Positions 12,010 to 22,306 of a DNA stretch of 64,000 nt are shown one piece after another (the first letter of the stretch is position 1; every line of letters begins with the position of its first letter). The notes under the pieces are model-generated. The model saw only the letters and a list, made by a program, of their open reading frames with translations. It was not told where the DNA came from and searched no databases. Source of the DNA: Zhengitettix transpicula (Eukaryota > Arthropoda > Insecta > Orthoptera > Tetrigidae); NCBI GenBank assembly GCA_037074705.1, contig JAYJMR010000032.1, positions 62,001-126,000 on the forward strand. The letters run 5' to 3'. Position numbers and translations under genes: made by a program.

Positions 12010-13939
12010 GGAAATCTTTCATAGGATTAGACCCATAACTCACTCGAAAAGACGCACATTTGAGCGAAAAGAAACATAAAGTGAAAAAAACAGAAAAACG
12101 CCAGTAGCTCTTAAACGGCTGCTGCTAGCGACCTGCGGGTGACGTCATCGTATTCAGCGTGGACGCTTCTAAATGATGAGACCCATAACTCACGCGAAAA
12201 GACGCACATTTGGGAAAAAATAAGCAAAAAGTAAAAAAAAACAGAAAAACGCCTTCAGCTTTTAACGGCTGCAGCTAGTGACCTGCGGGTGACGTCATCG
12301 TTTCAGCTGGAACGCTTCCATAGGACGCGACCCATAACTGACGCGTAAAGACCCACATTCTGGAGAAAACAAGCAAAAAGTGAAAAAAACATCAAAACGC
12401 CTTTAGCTCCAAAACGGCTGCAGCTAACGACATACAAGTGACGGCATCGTATTCAGCTGGAACGCTTCCATATGATGAGAGATATAACTCACGCAAAAAG
12501 ACGCACATTTGGGAGAAAACAAGCAAAAGTAAAAAAAACCAGAAAAACGCCTGTAGCTCCTAAACGGCTGCGGCTAGCGATCTGCGGGTGACGTCACCGT
12601 CTTCAGCGGGAACGCTTTTATTTGATTAGACCCATAACTCACGCAAAAAACGCACATTTGGGAGAAAACAAGCAAAAAACGAAAAATACAGAAAAACGCC
12701 TTTAGCTCCTAAACAACTGCAGATATTGACCTGCGGGTGACGTCATCGTCTTCAGCGGGAACGCTTAAATATGATGAGACCCATAACTCACGCGAAAAGA
12801 CGTACATTTTTGAGAAAACAAACAAGAAGTAAAAAAAACAGAAAAACGCCTTTAGCTCCTAAACGGCTGCTGCTAGCGACCTGCGGGTGACGTCATCGTC
12901 TGCAGCGGGAACGCTTTCATAGGATTGGACCCATAACTCACGCGAAAAGACGCACATTTGAGCGAAAAAAAGCATAAAGTGAAAAAAACAGTAAAACGCC
13001 TGTAGCTCCAAAACAGCTGCAGCTAGCGACCTGCCGGTGACGGTATCGTCTTCAGCGGCAACGCTACCATACGATGAGACCGATAACTGACGAGAAAGGA
13101 CGCACATTTTGGAGAAAACAAGCAAAAAGTGAAAAAAACAGAAAAACGCCTTAAGCATCTAAACAACTGCAGCTAGGGACCTGCGGGTGACGTCATCGTC
13201 TTCAGCGGGAACGCTTTAATAGGATTAGACCCATACCTCACGCAAAAAGACGCACATTTGGGAAAAAAAAAGCAAAAAGTAAAAAAACAGAAAAACGCCT
13301 TCAGCTCCTAAACGGCTGCAGCTAGCGACCTGCGGGTGACGACATCGTCTTCAGCGGGAACGCTTCCATAGGATGAGACCCATAACGGAAGCGAAAGGAC
13401 GCACATTCTGAAAAAAACAAGCAAAAACTAAAGAAAACAGAAAAAAACGGAAAAACGCATTTAGCTCCTAAACGGCTGTAGTTAGCGACATGCAGATGAC
13501 GTCTTCGTCTTCAGCTGCAACGCTTCCATAGGATGAGACCCATAACTCACGCGAAAAGACGCACATTTGGAAGAAAACAAGCAAAAAACGAAAAATACAG
13601 AAAAACGCCTTTAGCTCCTAAACAACTGCAGATATTGACCTGCGGGTGACGTCATCGTCTTCAGTGGGAACGCTTCCACAGGATGAGACCCATAAATCAT
13701 GCGAAAAGACGTACATTTTTGAGAAAAAAAACAAAAAGTGAAAAAAACTGAAAAACGCCTTTAGCTCCTAAACGGCTGCAGCTAGCGACCTGCGGGTGAC
13801 ATCATCGTCTTCAGCGGGAAAGGTTTTATAGGATTAGACCAATAACTCACGCGAAAAGACGCACATTTGAGCGAAAAGAAGCATAAAGTGAAAAAAACAG
13901 AAAAACGCCTGTAGCTCCTAAACGACTGCTGCTAGCGAC
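12010..13939. repeat. Satellite B internal duplication, copy 2 (with about 264-bp deletion)
   Basis: Second copy of the 9630-11830 block. The offset falls from 2,371 to 2,107 between about 12590 and 12667, so about 264 bp of copy 1 is missing here. Copy 1 also differs by an 11-bp GAAAAAAACAG insertion near 10005-10025. After about 13940 the sequence departs (GTGGTTGACGGCATCG) and resembles the unit at about 9140 instead, marking the right edge. Confidence 0.83.
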
Positions 13940-14659
13940 CTGTGGTTGACGGCATCGTCTTCAGGGGGACGCTTCTATAGGAGGAGACCCATAACTCACG
14001 CAAAAAGACGCACATTTGGGAAAAAAAAGGAAAAAGTAAAAAAACAGAAAACCGCCTTCAGCACCTAAACGGCTGCAGCTAGCGACATGCGGGTGACGTC
14101 ATCGTCTTCAGCTGGAACGCTTCCATAGGATGAGACCCATAACTGACGCGAAAGGACGCACATTTTGGAGAAAACAAGCAAAAAGTGAAAAAAACAGAAA
14201 AAAACAGTAAAACACCTTTAGCTCCTAAACGGCTGCAGTTCGCGACATGCAGGTGACGTCATCGTCTTCAGCTGCAACGCTTCCACAGGATGAGACCCAT
14301 AACTCACGCGAAAAGACGCACATTTGGAAGAAGACAAGCAAAAAACGAAAAATACAGAAAAACGCCTTTAGCTCCTAAACAACTGCAGATATTGACCTGC
14401 GGGTTTGGTCATCGTCTTCAGCCGGAACGCTTCCATAGGATGAGACCCATAAATCATGCGAAAAGGCGTACATTTTTGAGAAAAAAAACAAAAAGTGAAA
14501 AAACAGAAAAACGCCTTAAGCTTCTAAACGGCTGCAGTTAGCGACATGCGGGTGACGGCATCGTCTGCAGCGGGAAATCTTTCATAGGATTAGACCCATA
14601 ACTCACTCGAAAAGACGCACATTTGAGCGAAAAGAAACATAAAGTGAAAAAAACAGAAA

Positions 14660-14690
14660 AACGCCTTTAGCACTTAAACGGCACACAGTG
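14660..14690. repeat. Right junction of satellite B and satellite A
   Basis: The last B unit breaks off about 20 bp after its start, at GCCTTTAGCACTTAAACGG, and the A array resumes at CACACAGTGTGCCCGCATT. The bases CGGC at the joint fit both sides: B would read AAACGGCTGC, and A has units written CCCGGCACACAG. This suggests a joint at short microhomology. No target-site duplication or terminal inverted repeat is visible, so transposon insertion is not indicated. Confidence 0.75.
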
Positions 14691-14960
14691 TGCCCGCATT
14701 CCATGTCCCCGCACACAGTGTCCTCGCACACAGTGTCCCCGCACACAGTGTCCCTGCACACAGTGTCCCTGCACACAGTGTCCCTGCACACAGTGTCCCC
14801 GCACACAGTGTCCCCGCAAACAGTGTCCCCGCACACAGTGTCCCCGCTTACAGTGTTTTTGCACACAGTGTCCCTGCACAGAGTGTCCCTGCACACAGTG
14901 TCCCCGCATTCCGTGTCCCCGCACACAGTGTCCGCACTCCGTGTCCCCGCACAAAGGTGT
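14682..14960. repeat. Module flanking satellite B, matching the left flank
   Basis: Immediately right of B the A array shows a variant series: CCGCAAACAG, then GCTTACAG, several CCCTGC units, CATTCC, the 13-bp unit GTGTCCGCACTCC, CTCC and CACAAAGG. The same series without the final CAAAGG lies at about 8055-8345, just left of B. This copy has private changes (GTGTTTTTGC at 14854, CATTCCATG at 14697, one CTCC unit fewer). The two sides of B are therefore homologous, though separated by 300 bp of other A units on the left. Confidence 0.75.
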
Positions 14961-17900
14961 CCCCGCACACAGTGTCCCCGCACACAGTGTCCCTGCAAAC
15001 AGTGTCCCTGCACACAGTGTCCCCGCACACAGTGTCCCCGCACACAGTGTCCCCGCACACAGTGTCCCCGCACACAGTGTCCCCGCTCTCCGTGTCCCCG
15101 CACTCCGTGTCTCCGCACACAGTGTCCCCGCACACAGTGTCCCCGCACACAGTGTCCCCGCATTCCGTGTCCCCGCACTCCGTGTCCCCGCACACAGTGT
15201 CCCTGCACACAGTGTCCCCGCACACAGTGTCCCCGCACACAGTGTCTCCGCACACAGTGTCCCGGCACACAGTGTCCCCGCACACAGTGTCCCCGCTCTC
15301 CGTGTCCCCGCACTCCGTGTCTCCGCACACAGTGTCCCCGCACACAGTGTCCCCGCACTCCGTGTCCCTGCACACAGTGTCCCCGAACACAGTGTCCCCG
15401 CACACAGTGTCCCCGCACACAGTGTCCCCGCACACAGTGTCCCCGCACTCAGTGTCTCCGCACTCCGTGTCCCCGCACTCAGTGTCCCCGCACACAGTGT
15501 CCCCGCACACAGTGTCCCCGCACACAGTGTCTCCGCACACAGTGTCCCGGCACACAGTGTCCCCGCACACAGTGTATCCGCTCTCCGTGTCCCCGCACTC
15601 CGTGTCTCCGCACACAGTGTCCCCGCACACAGTGTCCCCGCACACAGTGTCCCCGCACTCCGTGTCCCTGCACACAGTGTTCACGCACACAGTGTCCCCG
15701 CACACAGTGTCCCCGCACACAGTGTCCCCGCACACAGTGTCCACGCGCACAGTGTCCCTGCACACAGTGTCCCTGCACACAGTGTCCCCGCACACAGTGT
15801 CCCCGCACACAGTGTTCCCGCACACAGTGTCCCTGCACACAGTGTTCCCGCACACAGTGTCCCCGCACACAGTGTGCCCGCATTCCGTGTCCCCGCACAC
15901 AGTGTCCCCGCACACAGTGTCCCCGCACTCAGTGTCTCCGCACTCCGTGTCCCCGCACTCAGTGTCCCTGCACACAGTGTCCCCGCACACAGTGTCGCCG
16001 CACTCCGTGTCCCTGCACACAGTGTCCCCGCACTCCGTGTCTCCGCACTCCGTGTCCCCGCACTCAGTGTCCCTGCACACAGTGTCCCCGCACACAGTGT
16101 CCCCGCACTCCGTGTCCCTGCACAAAGTGTCCCTGCACACAGTGTCCCCGCACACAGTGTCTCCGCACACAGTGTCCCCGCACACAGTGTCCCCGCAAAC
16201 AGTGTCCCCGCACACAGTGTCCCCGCACACAGTGTCCATGCACACAGTGTCCCCGCACACAGTGTCCCCGCACTCCGTGTCCCCGCACTCAGTGTCCCCG
16301 AACACAGTGTCCCCGCACTCCGTGACCCCGCACACAGTGTCCCCGCACACAGTGTCCCCGCACACAGTGTCCCCGCACACAGTGTCCCCGCACACAGTAT
16401 CCCCGCACACAGTGTCCCCGCACTCCGTGTCCCCGCACTCCGTGTCCCTGCACACAGTGTCCCCGCACACAGTGTCCCCGCACACAGTGTCTCTGCACAC
16501 AGTGTCCCCGCACACAGTGTCCCCGCACACAGTGTCCCCGCTCTCCGTGTCCCCGCACTCCGTGTCTCCGCACACAGTGTCTCCGCACACAGTGTCCCCG
16601 CACACATTGTCCCCGCACACAGTGTCCCCGCATTCCGTGTCCCCTTACTCAGTGTCCCCGCACACAGTGTCCCTGCACACAGTGTCCCCGCGCACAGTGT
16701 CCCCGCACACAGTGTCCCCGCACACAGTGTCTCCGCACACAGTGTCCCGGCACACAGTGTCCCCGCACACAGTGTACCCGCTCTCTGTGTCCCCGCACTC
16801 CGTGTCTCCGCACACAGTGTCCCCGCACACAGTGTCCCCGCACACAGTGTCCCCGCACTCCGTGTCCCTGCACACAGTGTCCCCGCACACAGTGTCCCCG
16901 CACACAGTGTCCCCGCACACAGTGTCCACGCACACAGTGTCCCTGCACACAGTGTCCCCGCACACAGTGTCCCCGCACACAGTGTCCCCGCAAACAGTGT
17001 CCCCGCACACAGTGTCCCCGCACACAGTGTGCCCGCATTCCGTGTCCCCGCACACAGTGTCCCCGCACACAGTGTCCCCGCACACAGTGTCCCCGCACAC
17101 AGTGTCCCCGCACACAGTGTCCCCGCACACAGTGTCCCCGCACACAGTGTCCCCGCACACAGTGTCCCCGCACTCCGTGTCCCTGCACACAGTGTCCCTG
17201 CACACAGTGTCCCCGCACTCCGTGTCCCCGCACAGAGTGTCCCCGCACACAGTGTCCCCGCACACAGTGTCCCCGCACTCCGTGTCTTCGCACTCCGTGT
17301 CCCCGCACACAGTGTCCCCGCACACAGTGTCCCCGCACACAGTGTCCCTGCACTCCGTGACCCCGCACACAGTGTCCCTGCACACAGTGTCCCAGCACAC
17401 AGTGTCCGCGCACTCAGTGTCCCCGCACACAGTGTCCCCGCACACAGTGTCCCCGCATTCCGTGTCTCCGCACTCCGTGTCCCCGCACTCCGTGTCCCCG
17501 CACACAGTGTCCCCGCACACAGGGTCTCTGCACACAGTGTCCCCGCACACAGTGTCCCCGCACACAGTGTCCCCGCACACAGTGTCCCCGCACACAGTGT
17601 CCCCGCACACAGTGTCCCCGCTCTCCGTGTTTCTGCACTCCGTGTCTCCGCACACAGTGTCCCCGCACACAGTGTCCCCGCACACAGTGTCCCCGCACAC
17701 AGTGTCTCCGCACACAGTGTCCCGGCACACAGTGTCCCCGCACACAGTGTATCCGCTCTCCGTGTCCCCGCACTCCGTGTCTCCGCACACAGTGTCCCCG
17801 CACACAGTGTCCCCGCACGCAGTGTCCCCGCACTCCGTGTCCCTGCACACAGTGTTCACGCACACAGTGTCCCCGCACACAGTGTCCCCGCACACAGTGT

Positions 17901-18389
17901 CCACGCGCACAGTGTCCCTGCACACAGTGTCCCTGCACACAGTGTCCCCGCACACAGTGTCCCCGCACACAGTGTTCCCGCACACAGTGTCCCCGCACAC
18001 AGTGTCCCCGCACACAGTGTGCCCGCATTCCGTGTCCCCGCACACAGTGCCCCCGCACACAGTGTCCCCGCACACAGTGTCCCTGCACACAGTGTCCCTG
18101 CACACAGTGTCCCTGCACAAAGTGTCCCCGCACACAGTGTCCCCGCAAACAGTGTCCTCGCACACAGTGTCCCCGCTTACAGTGTCCCTGCACACAGTGT
18201 CCCTGCACACAGTGTCCCTGCACACAGTGTCCCCGCACTCCGTGTCCCTGCACACAGTGTCCCTGCACACAGTGTCCCTGCACACAGTGTCCCCGCACAG
18301 AGTGTCCCCGCACACAGTGTCCCAGCACACAGTGACCCCGCACAAAGTGTCCCCGCACACAGTGTCCCCGCATTCCGTGTCCCCGCACA
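14961..18389. repeat. Satellite A between the first two CAAAGG modules
   Basis: About 3.4 kb of A units. It contains several recurrences of the GTATCC or GTACCC plus CTCTCC series (15570, 16770, 17750) and of the GTGTGCCCGCATTCC unit (about 15876, 17028, 18018). The variant order resembles the left block at 757-2300 more closely than the rest of the right block does. For instance, it keeps the full-length 15-bp unit before GTCTCTGC near 17510, where copies further right have a 13-bp unit. I did not find a clean single-offset duplicate of the whole segment. Private changes include CCCTTACTC at about 16640. Confidence 0.7.
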
Positions 18390-21050
18390 CAGTGTCCGCA
18401 CTCCGTGTCCCCGCACTCCGTGTCCCCGCACAAAGGTGTCCCCGCACACAGTGTCCCCGCACACAGTGTCCCTGCACACAGTGTCCCCGCACACAGTGTC
18501 CCCGCACACAGTGTCCCCGCTCTCCGTGTCCCCGCACTCCGTGTCTCCGCACACAGTGTCCCCGCACACAGTGTCCCCGCACACAGTGTCCCCGCATTCC
18601 GTGTCCCCGCACTCCGTGTCCCCGCACACAGTGTCCCTGCACACAGTGTCCCCGCACACAGTGTCCCCGCACACAGTGTCTCCGCACACATTGTCCCGGC
18701 ACACAGTGTCCCCGCACACAGTGTCCCCGCTCTCCGTGTTTCCGCACTCCGTGTCTCCGCACACAGTGTCCCCGCACACAGTGTCCCCGCACACAGTGTC
18801 CCCGCACTCCGTGTCCCTGCACACAGTGTCCCCGCACACAGTGTCCCCGCACACAGTGTCCCCGCACACAGTGTCCCCGCACTCCGTGTCCCTGCACACA
18901 GTGTTCACGCACACAGTGTCCCCGCACACAGTGTCCCCGCACAGAGTGTCCACGCGCACAGTGTCCCTGCACACAGTGTCCCCGCACTCCGTGTCCCCGC
19001 ACTCCGTGTTCCTGCACACAGTGTCCCCGCACACAGTGTCCCCGCACACAGTGTCTCTGCACACAGTGTCCCCGCACACAGTGTCCCCGCACACAGTGTC
19101 CCCGCACACAGTGTCCCCGCACACAGTGTCCCCGCACACAGTGTCCCCGCTCTCCGTGTCCCCGCACTCCGTGTCTCCGCACACAGTGTCTCCGCACACA
19201 CTGTCCCCGCACACAGTGTCCCCGCACACAGTGTCCCCGCATTCCGTGTCCCCGCACTCCGTGTCCCCGCACACAGTGTCCCTGCACACAGTGTCCCCGC
19301 GCACAGTGTCCCCGCCCACAGTGTCCCCGCACACAGTGTCTCCGCACACAGTGTCCCGGCACACACTGTCCCCGCACACAGTGTACCCGCTCTCCGTGTC
19401 CCCGCACTCCGTGTCTCCGCACACAGTGTCCCCGCACACAGTGTCCCCGCACACAGTGTCCCCGCACTCCGTGTCCCTGCACACAGTGTCCCCGCACACA
19501 GTGTCCCCGCACACAGTGTCCCCGCACACAGTGTCCACGCACACAGTGTCCCTGCACACAGTGTCCCTGCACACAGTGTCCCCGCACACAGTGTCCCCGC
19601 ACACAGTGTCCCCGCACACAGTGTCCGCGCACACAGTGTGCCCGCATTCCATGTCCCCGCACACAGTGTCCCCGCACACAGTGTCCCCGCACTCCGTGTC
19701 CCTGCACACAGTGTCCCCGCACACAGTGTCCCCGCACACAGTGTCCCCGCACACAGTGTCCCCGAACACAGTGTTCCCGCACACAGGGTCCCCGCACTCC
19801 GTGTCCCCGCACTCCGTGTCCCTGCACACAGTGTCCCCGCACACAGTGTCCCCGCACACAGTGTCCCCGCACACAGTGTCCCCGCACACAGTGTCCCCGC
19901 ACACAGTGTCCCCGCACACAGTGTCCCCGCACACAGTGTCCCCGCACACAGTGTGCCCGCATTCCGTGTCCCCGCACACAGTGTCCCCGCACACAGTGTC
20001 CCCGCACTCCGTGTCCCTGCACACAGTGTCCCCGCACACAGTGTCCCTGCACACAGTGTCCCTGCACACAGTGTCCCTGCACACAGTGTCCCCGCACTCC
20101 GTGTCCCTGCACACAGTGTCCCTGCACACAGTGTCCCTGCACACAGTGTCCCCGCACTCCGTGTCCCCGCACACAGTGTCCCTGCACACAGTGTCCCCGC
20201 ACACAGTGTCCGCGCACTCAGTGTCCCCGCACACAGTGTCCCCGCACACAGTGTCCCCGCACTCCGTGTCTCCGCACTCCGTGTCCCCGCACTCCGTGTC
20301 CCCGCACCATGTGTCCCCGAACAGTGTCTCTGCACACAGTGTCCCCGCACACAGTGTCCCCGCACACAGTGTCCCCGCACACAGTGTCCCCGCACATAGT
20401 GTCCCCGCACTCCGTGTCCCTGCACACAGTGTTCACGCACACAGTGTCCCCGCACACAGTGTCCCCGCACACAGTGTCCACGCGCACAGTGTCCCTGCAC
20501 ACAGTGTCCCTGCACACAGTGTCCCCGCACACAGTGTCCCCGCACACAGTGTTCCCGCACACAGTGTCCCCGCACACAGTGTCCCCGCACACAGTGTGCC
20601 CGCATTCCGTGTCCCCGCACACAGTGTCCCCGCACACAGTGTCCCCGCACACAGTGTCCCTGCACACAGTGTCCCTGCACACAGTGTCCCTGCACAAAGT
20701 GTCCCCGCACACAGTGTCCCCGCAAACAGTGTCCCCGCACACAGTGTCCCCGCTTACAGTGTCCCTGCACACAGTGTCCCTGCACACAGTGTCCCCGCAC
20801 TCCGTGTTCCTGCACTTAGTGTCCCTGCACACAGTGTCACTGCATACAGTGTCCCCGCACACAGTGTCCCCGCACACAGTGTCCCAGCACACAGTGTCCC
20901 CGCACACAGTGTCCCCGCACACAGTGTCCCCGCACACAGTGTCCCCGCATTCCGTGTCCCCGCACACAGTGTCCGCACTCCGTGTCCCCGCACTCCGTGT
21001 CCCCGCACAAAGGTGTCCCCGCACGCAGTGTCCCCGCACACAGTGTCCCC
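18390..21050. repeat. 2.65-kb segment duplicated 9.66 kb downstream, copy 1
   Basis: Matches 28050-30710 at an offset of 9,660 bp, dipping to 9,645 in the middle where one 15-bp unit differs. Diagnostic pairs are CAAAGG at 18431 and 28091, CGCCCACAG at 19314 and 28959, CACCATGTGTCC at about 20305 and 29965, CTTAGTG at about 20816 and 30476, and CAAAGG followed by CACGCAG at 21007 and 30667. The near identity over 2.6 kb, in a sequence type prone to rapid change, points to a recent copy event. Confidence 0.88.
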
Positions 21051-21229
21051 GCACACAGTGTCCCCGCACACAGTGTGCCCGCATTCCGTGTCCCCGCACA
21101 CAGTGTCCCCGCACACAGTGTCCCCGCACACAGTGTCCCTGCACACAGTGTCCCTGCACACAGTGTCCCTGCACAAAGTGTCCCCGCACACAGTGTCCCC
21201 GCAAACAGTGTCCCCGCACACAGTGTCCC

Positions 21230-22306
21230 CGCTTACAGTGTCCCTGCACACAGTGTCCCTGCACACAGTGTCCCCGCACTCCGTGTTCCTGCACTTAGTG
21301 TCCATGCACACAGTGTCACTGCATACAGTGTCCCCGCACACAGTGTACCCGCACACAGTGTCCCAGCACACAGTGTCCCTGCACACAGTGTCCCCGCACA
21401 CAGTGTCCCCGCACACAGTGTCCCCGAATTCCGTGTCCCCGCACACAGTGTCCGCACTCCGTGTCCCCGCACTCCGTGTCCCCGCACAAAGGTGTCCCCG
21501 CACGCAGTGTCCCCGCACACAGTGTCCCTGCACACAGTGTCCCTGCACACAGTGTCCCCGCACACAGTGTCCCCGCACACAGTGTCCCCGCTCTCCGTGT
21601 CCCCGCACTCCGTGTCTCCGCACACAGTGTCCCCGCACACAGTGTCCCCGCACACAGTGTCCCCGCATTCCGTGTCACCGCACTCCGTGTCCCCGCACAC
21701 AGTGTCCCTGCACACAGTGTCCCCGCACACAGTGTCCCCGCACAAAGTGTCTCCGCACACATTGTCCCGGCATTCAGTGTCCCCGCACACAGTGTCCCCG
21801 CTGTCCGTGTCCCCGCACTCCGTGTCTCCGCACACAGTGTCCCCGCACACAGTGTCCCCGCACACATTGTCCCCGCACTCCGTGTCCCTGCACACAGTGT
21901 CCCCGCACACAGTGTCCCCGCACTCCGTGTCCCCGCACTCCGTGTCCCTGCACACAGTGTCCCCGCACACAGTGTCCCCGCACACAGTGTCCCCGGACAC
22001 AGTGTCCCCGCACACAGTGTCCCCGCTTACAGTGTCCCTGCACACAGTGTCCCTGAACACAGTGTCCCTGCACACAGTGTCCCCGCACTCCGTGTCCCTG
22101 CACACAGTGTCCCTGCACACAGTGTCCCCGCACACAGTGTCCCCGCACACAGTGTCCCAGCACACAGGGTCCCCGCACACAGTGTCCCCGCACACAGTGT
22201 CCCCGCACACAGTGTCCCCGCATTCCGTGTCCCCGCATTCCGTGTCCCCGCACACAGTGTCCGCACTCCGTGTCCCCGCACTCCGTGTCCCCGCACACAG
22301 TGTCCC
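21230..22306. repeat. 1,077-bp tandem duplication in satellite A, copy 1
   Basis: Directly followed by a second copy at 22307-23383. Pairs at exactly 1,077 bp are CACTTAGTG at 21292 and 22369, and the triple A of CAAAGG at 21488 and 22565. Also duplicated are CGAATTCC (21425 and about 22503) and the GTGTCACCGC unit. Copy 1 has CCATGCAC at 21302 where copy 2 has CCCTGCAC. Confidence 0.86.

Larger units (their letters stand above)
8850..14261. promoter_or_regulatory. Array of 21 perfect TGACGTCA palindromes in satellite B
   Basis: The 8-bp palindrome TGACGTCA, the consensus cAMP-response element bound by CREB/ATF bZIP factors, occurs in the core of 21 of about 40 B units. Starts are at 8850, 9000, 9149, 9298, 9758, 9908, 10368, 10631, 10781, 11080, 11539, 11990, 12140, 12290, 12589, 12738, 12888, 13188, 13647, 14094 and 14254. 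The others carry one or two changes, usually TGACGGCA, TGACGTCT, TGACGACA or TGACATCA. The site is seen directly. Any binding is inference: its CpG may be methylated, which is known to block CREB, and no gene lies in the window for it to regulate. Confidence 0.45.
8643..14681. repeat. Satellite B: about 40 tandem units of about 150 bp
   Basis: A distinct tandem repeat unrelated to the 15-bp unit. Each unit begins near GCCTTTAGCTCCTAAACGG and runs through a CpG-rich half (CTGCAGCTAGCGACCTGCGG, then TGACGTCATCGTCTTCAGC and GGAACGCTTCC). The other half is A-rich and purine-rich on the + strand (AAAAGACGCACATTTGG, then AAACAAGCAAAAAGTG and AAAAAACAG). Unit spacing is mostly 149-151 bp. A longer class of 158-160 bp has an extra roughly 10-bp GAAAAAAAC segment. 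I counted 40 units from the recurring GTGAC core. Spacing near nucleosome length and alternation of GC-rich and A-tract halves are typical of satellites. Open frames of 64-99 codons inside it only reflect that 150 is a multiple of three. I do not recognise the family. Confidence 0.95.

Noticed and set aside
8643..14681. Mobile element or virus-derived insertion as the source of satellite B
   Set aside because: There are no terminal repeats, target-site duplication, reverse transcriptase, transposase or capsid-like coding potential. The block is purely tandem 150-bp units.
8643..14681. CENP-B box (centromere motif) in satellite B or A
   Set aside because: I looked for the TTCG, A, CGGG spacing on both strands and did not see a match. 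GCGGG and TTCG occur but not in the required arrangement.
8643..14681. tRNA, 5S rRNA or other structured RNA gene arrays with a 120-160-bp period
   Set aside because: No box A/box B promoter pair, cloverleaf arms or 5S core sequence was recognisable in the 150-bp unit, and no T-run terminator ends each unit on the + strand.
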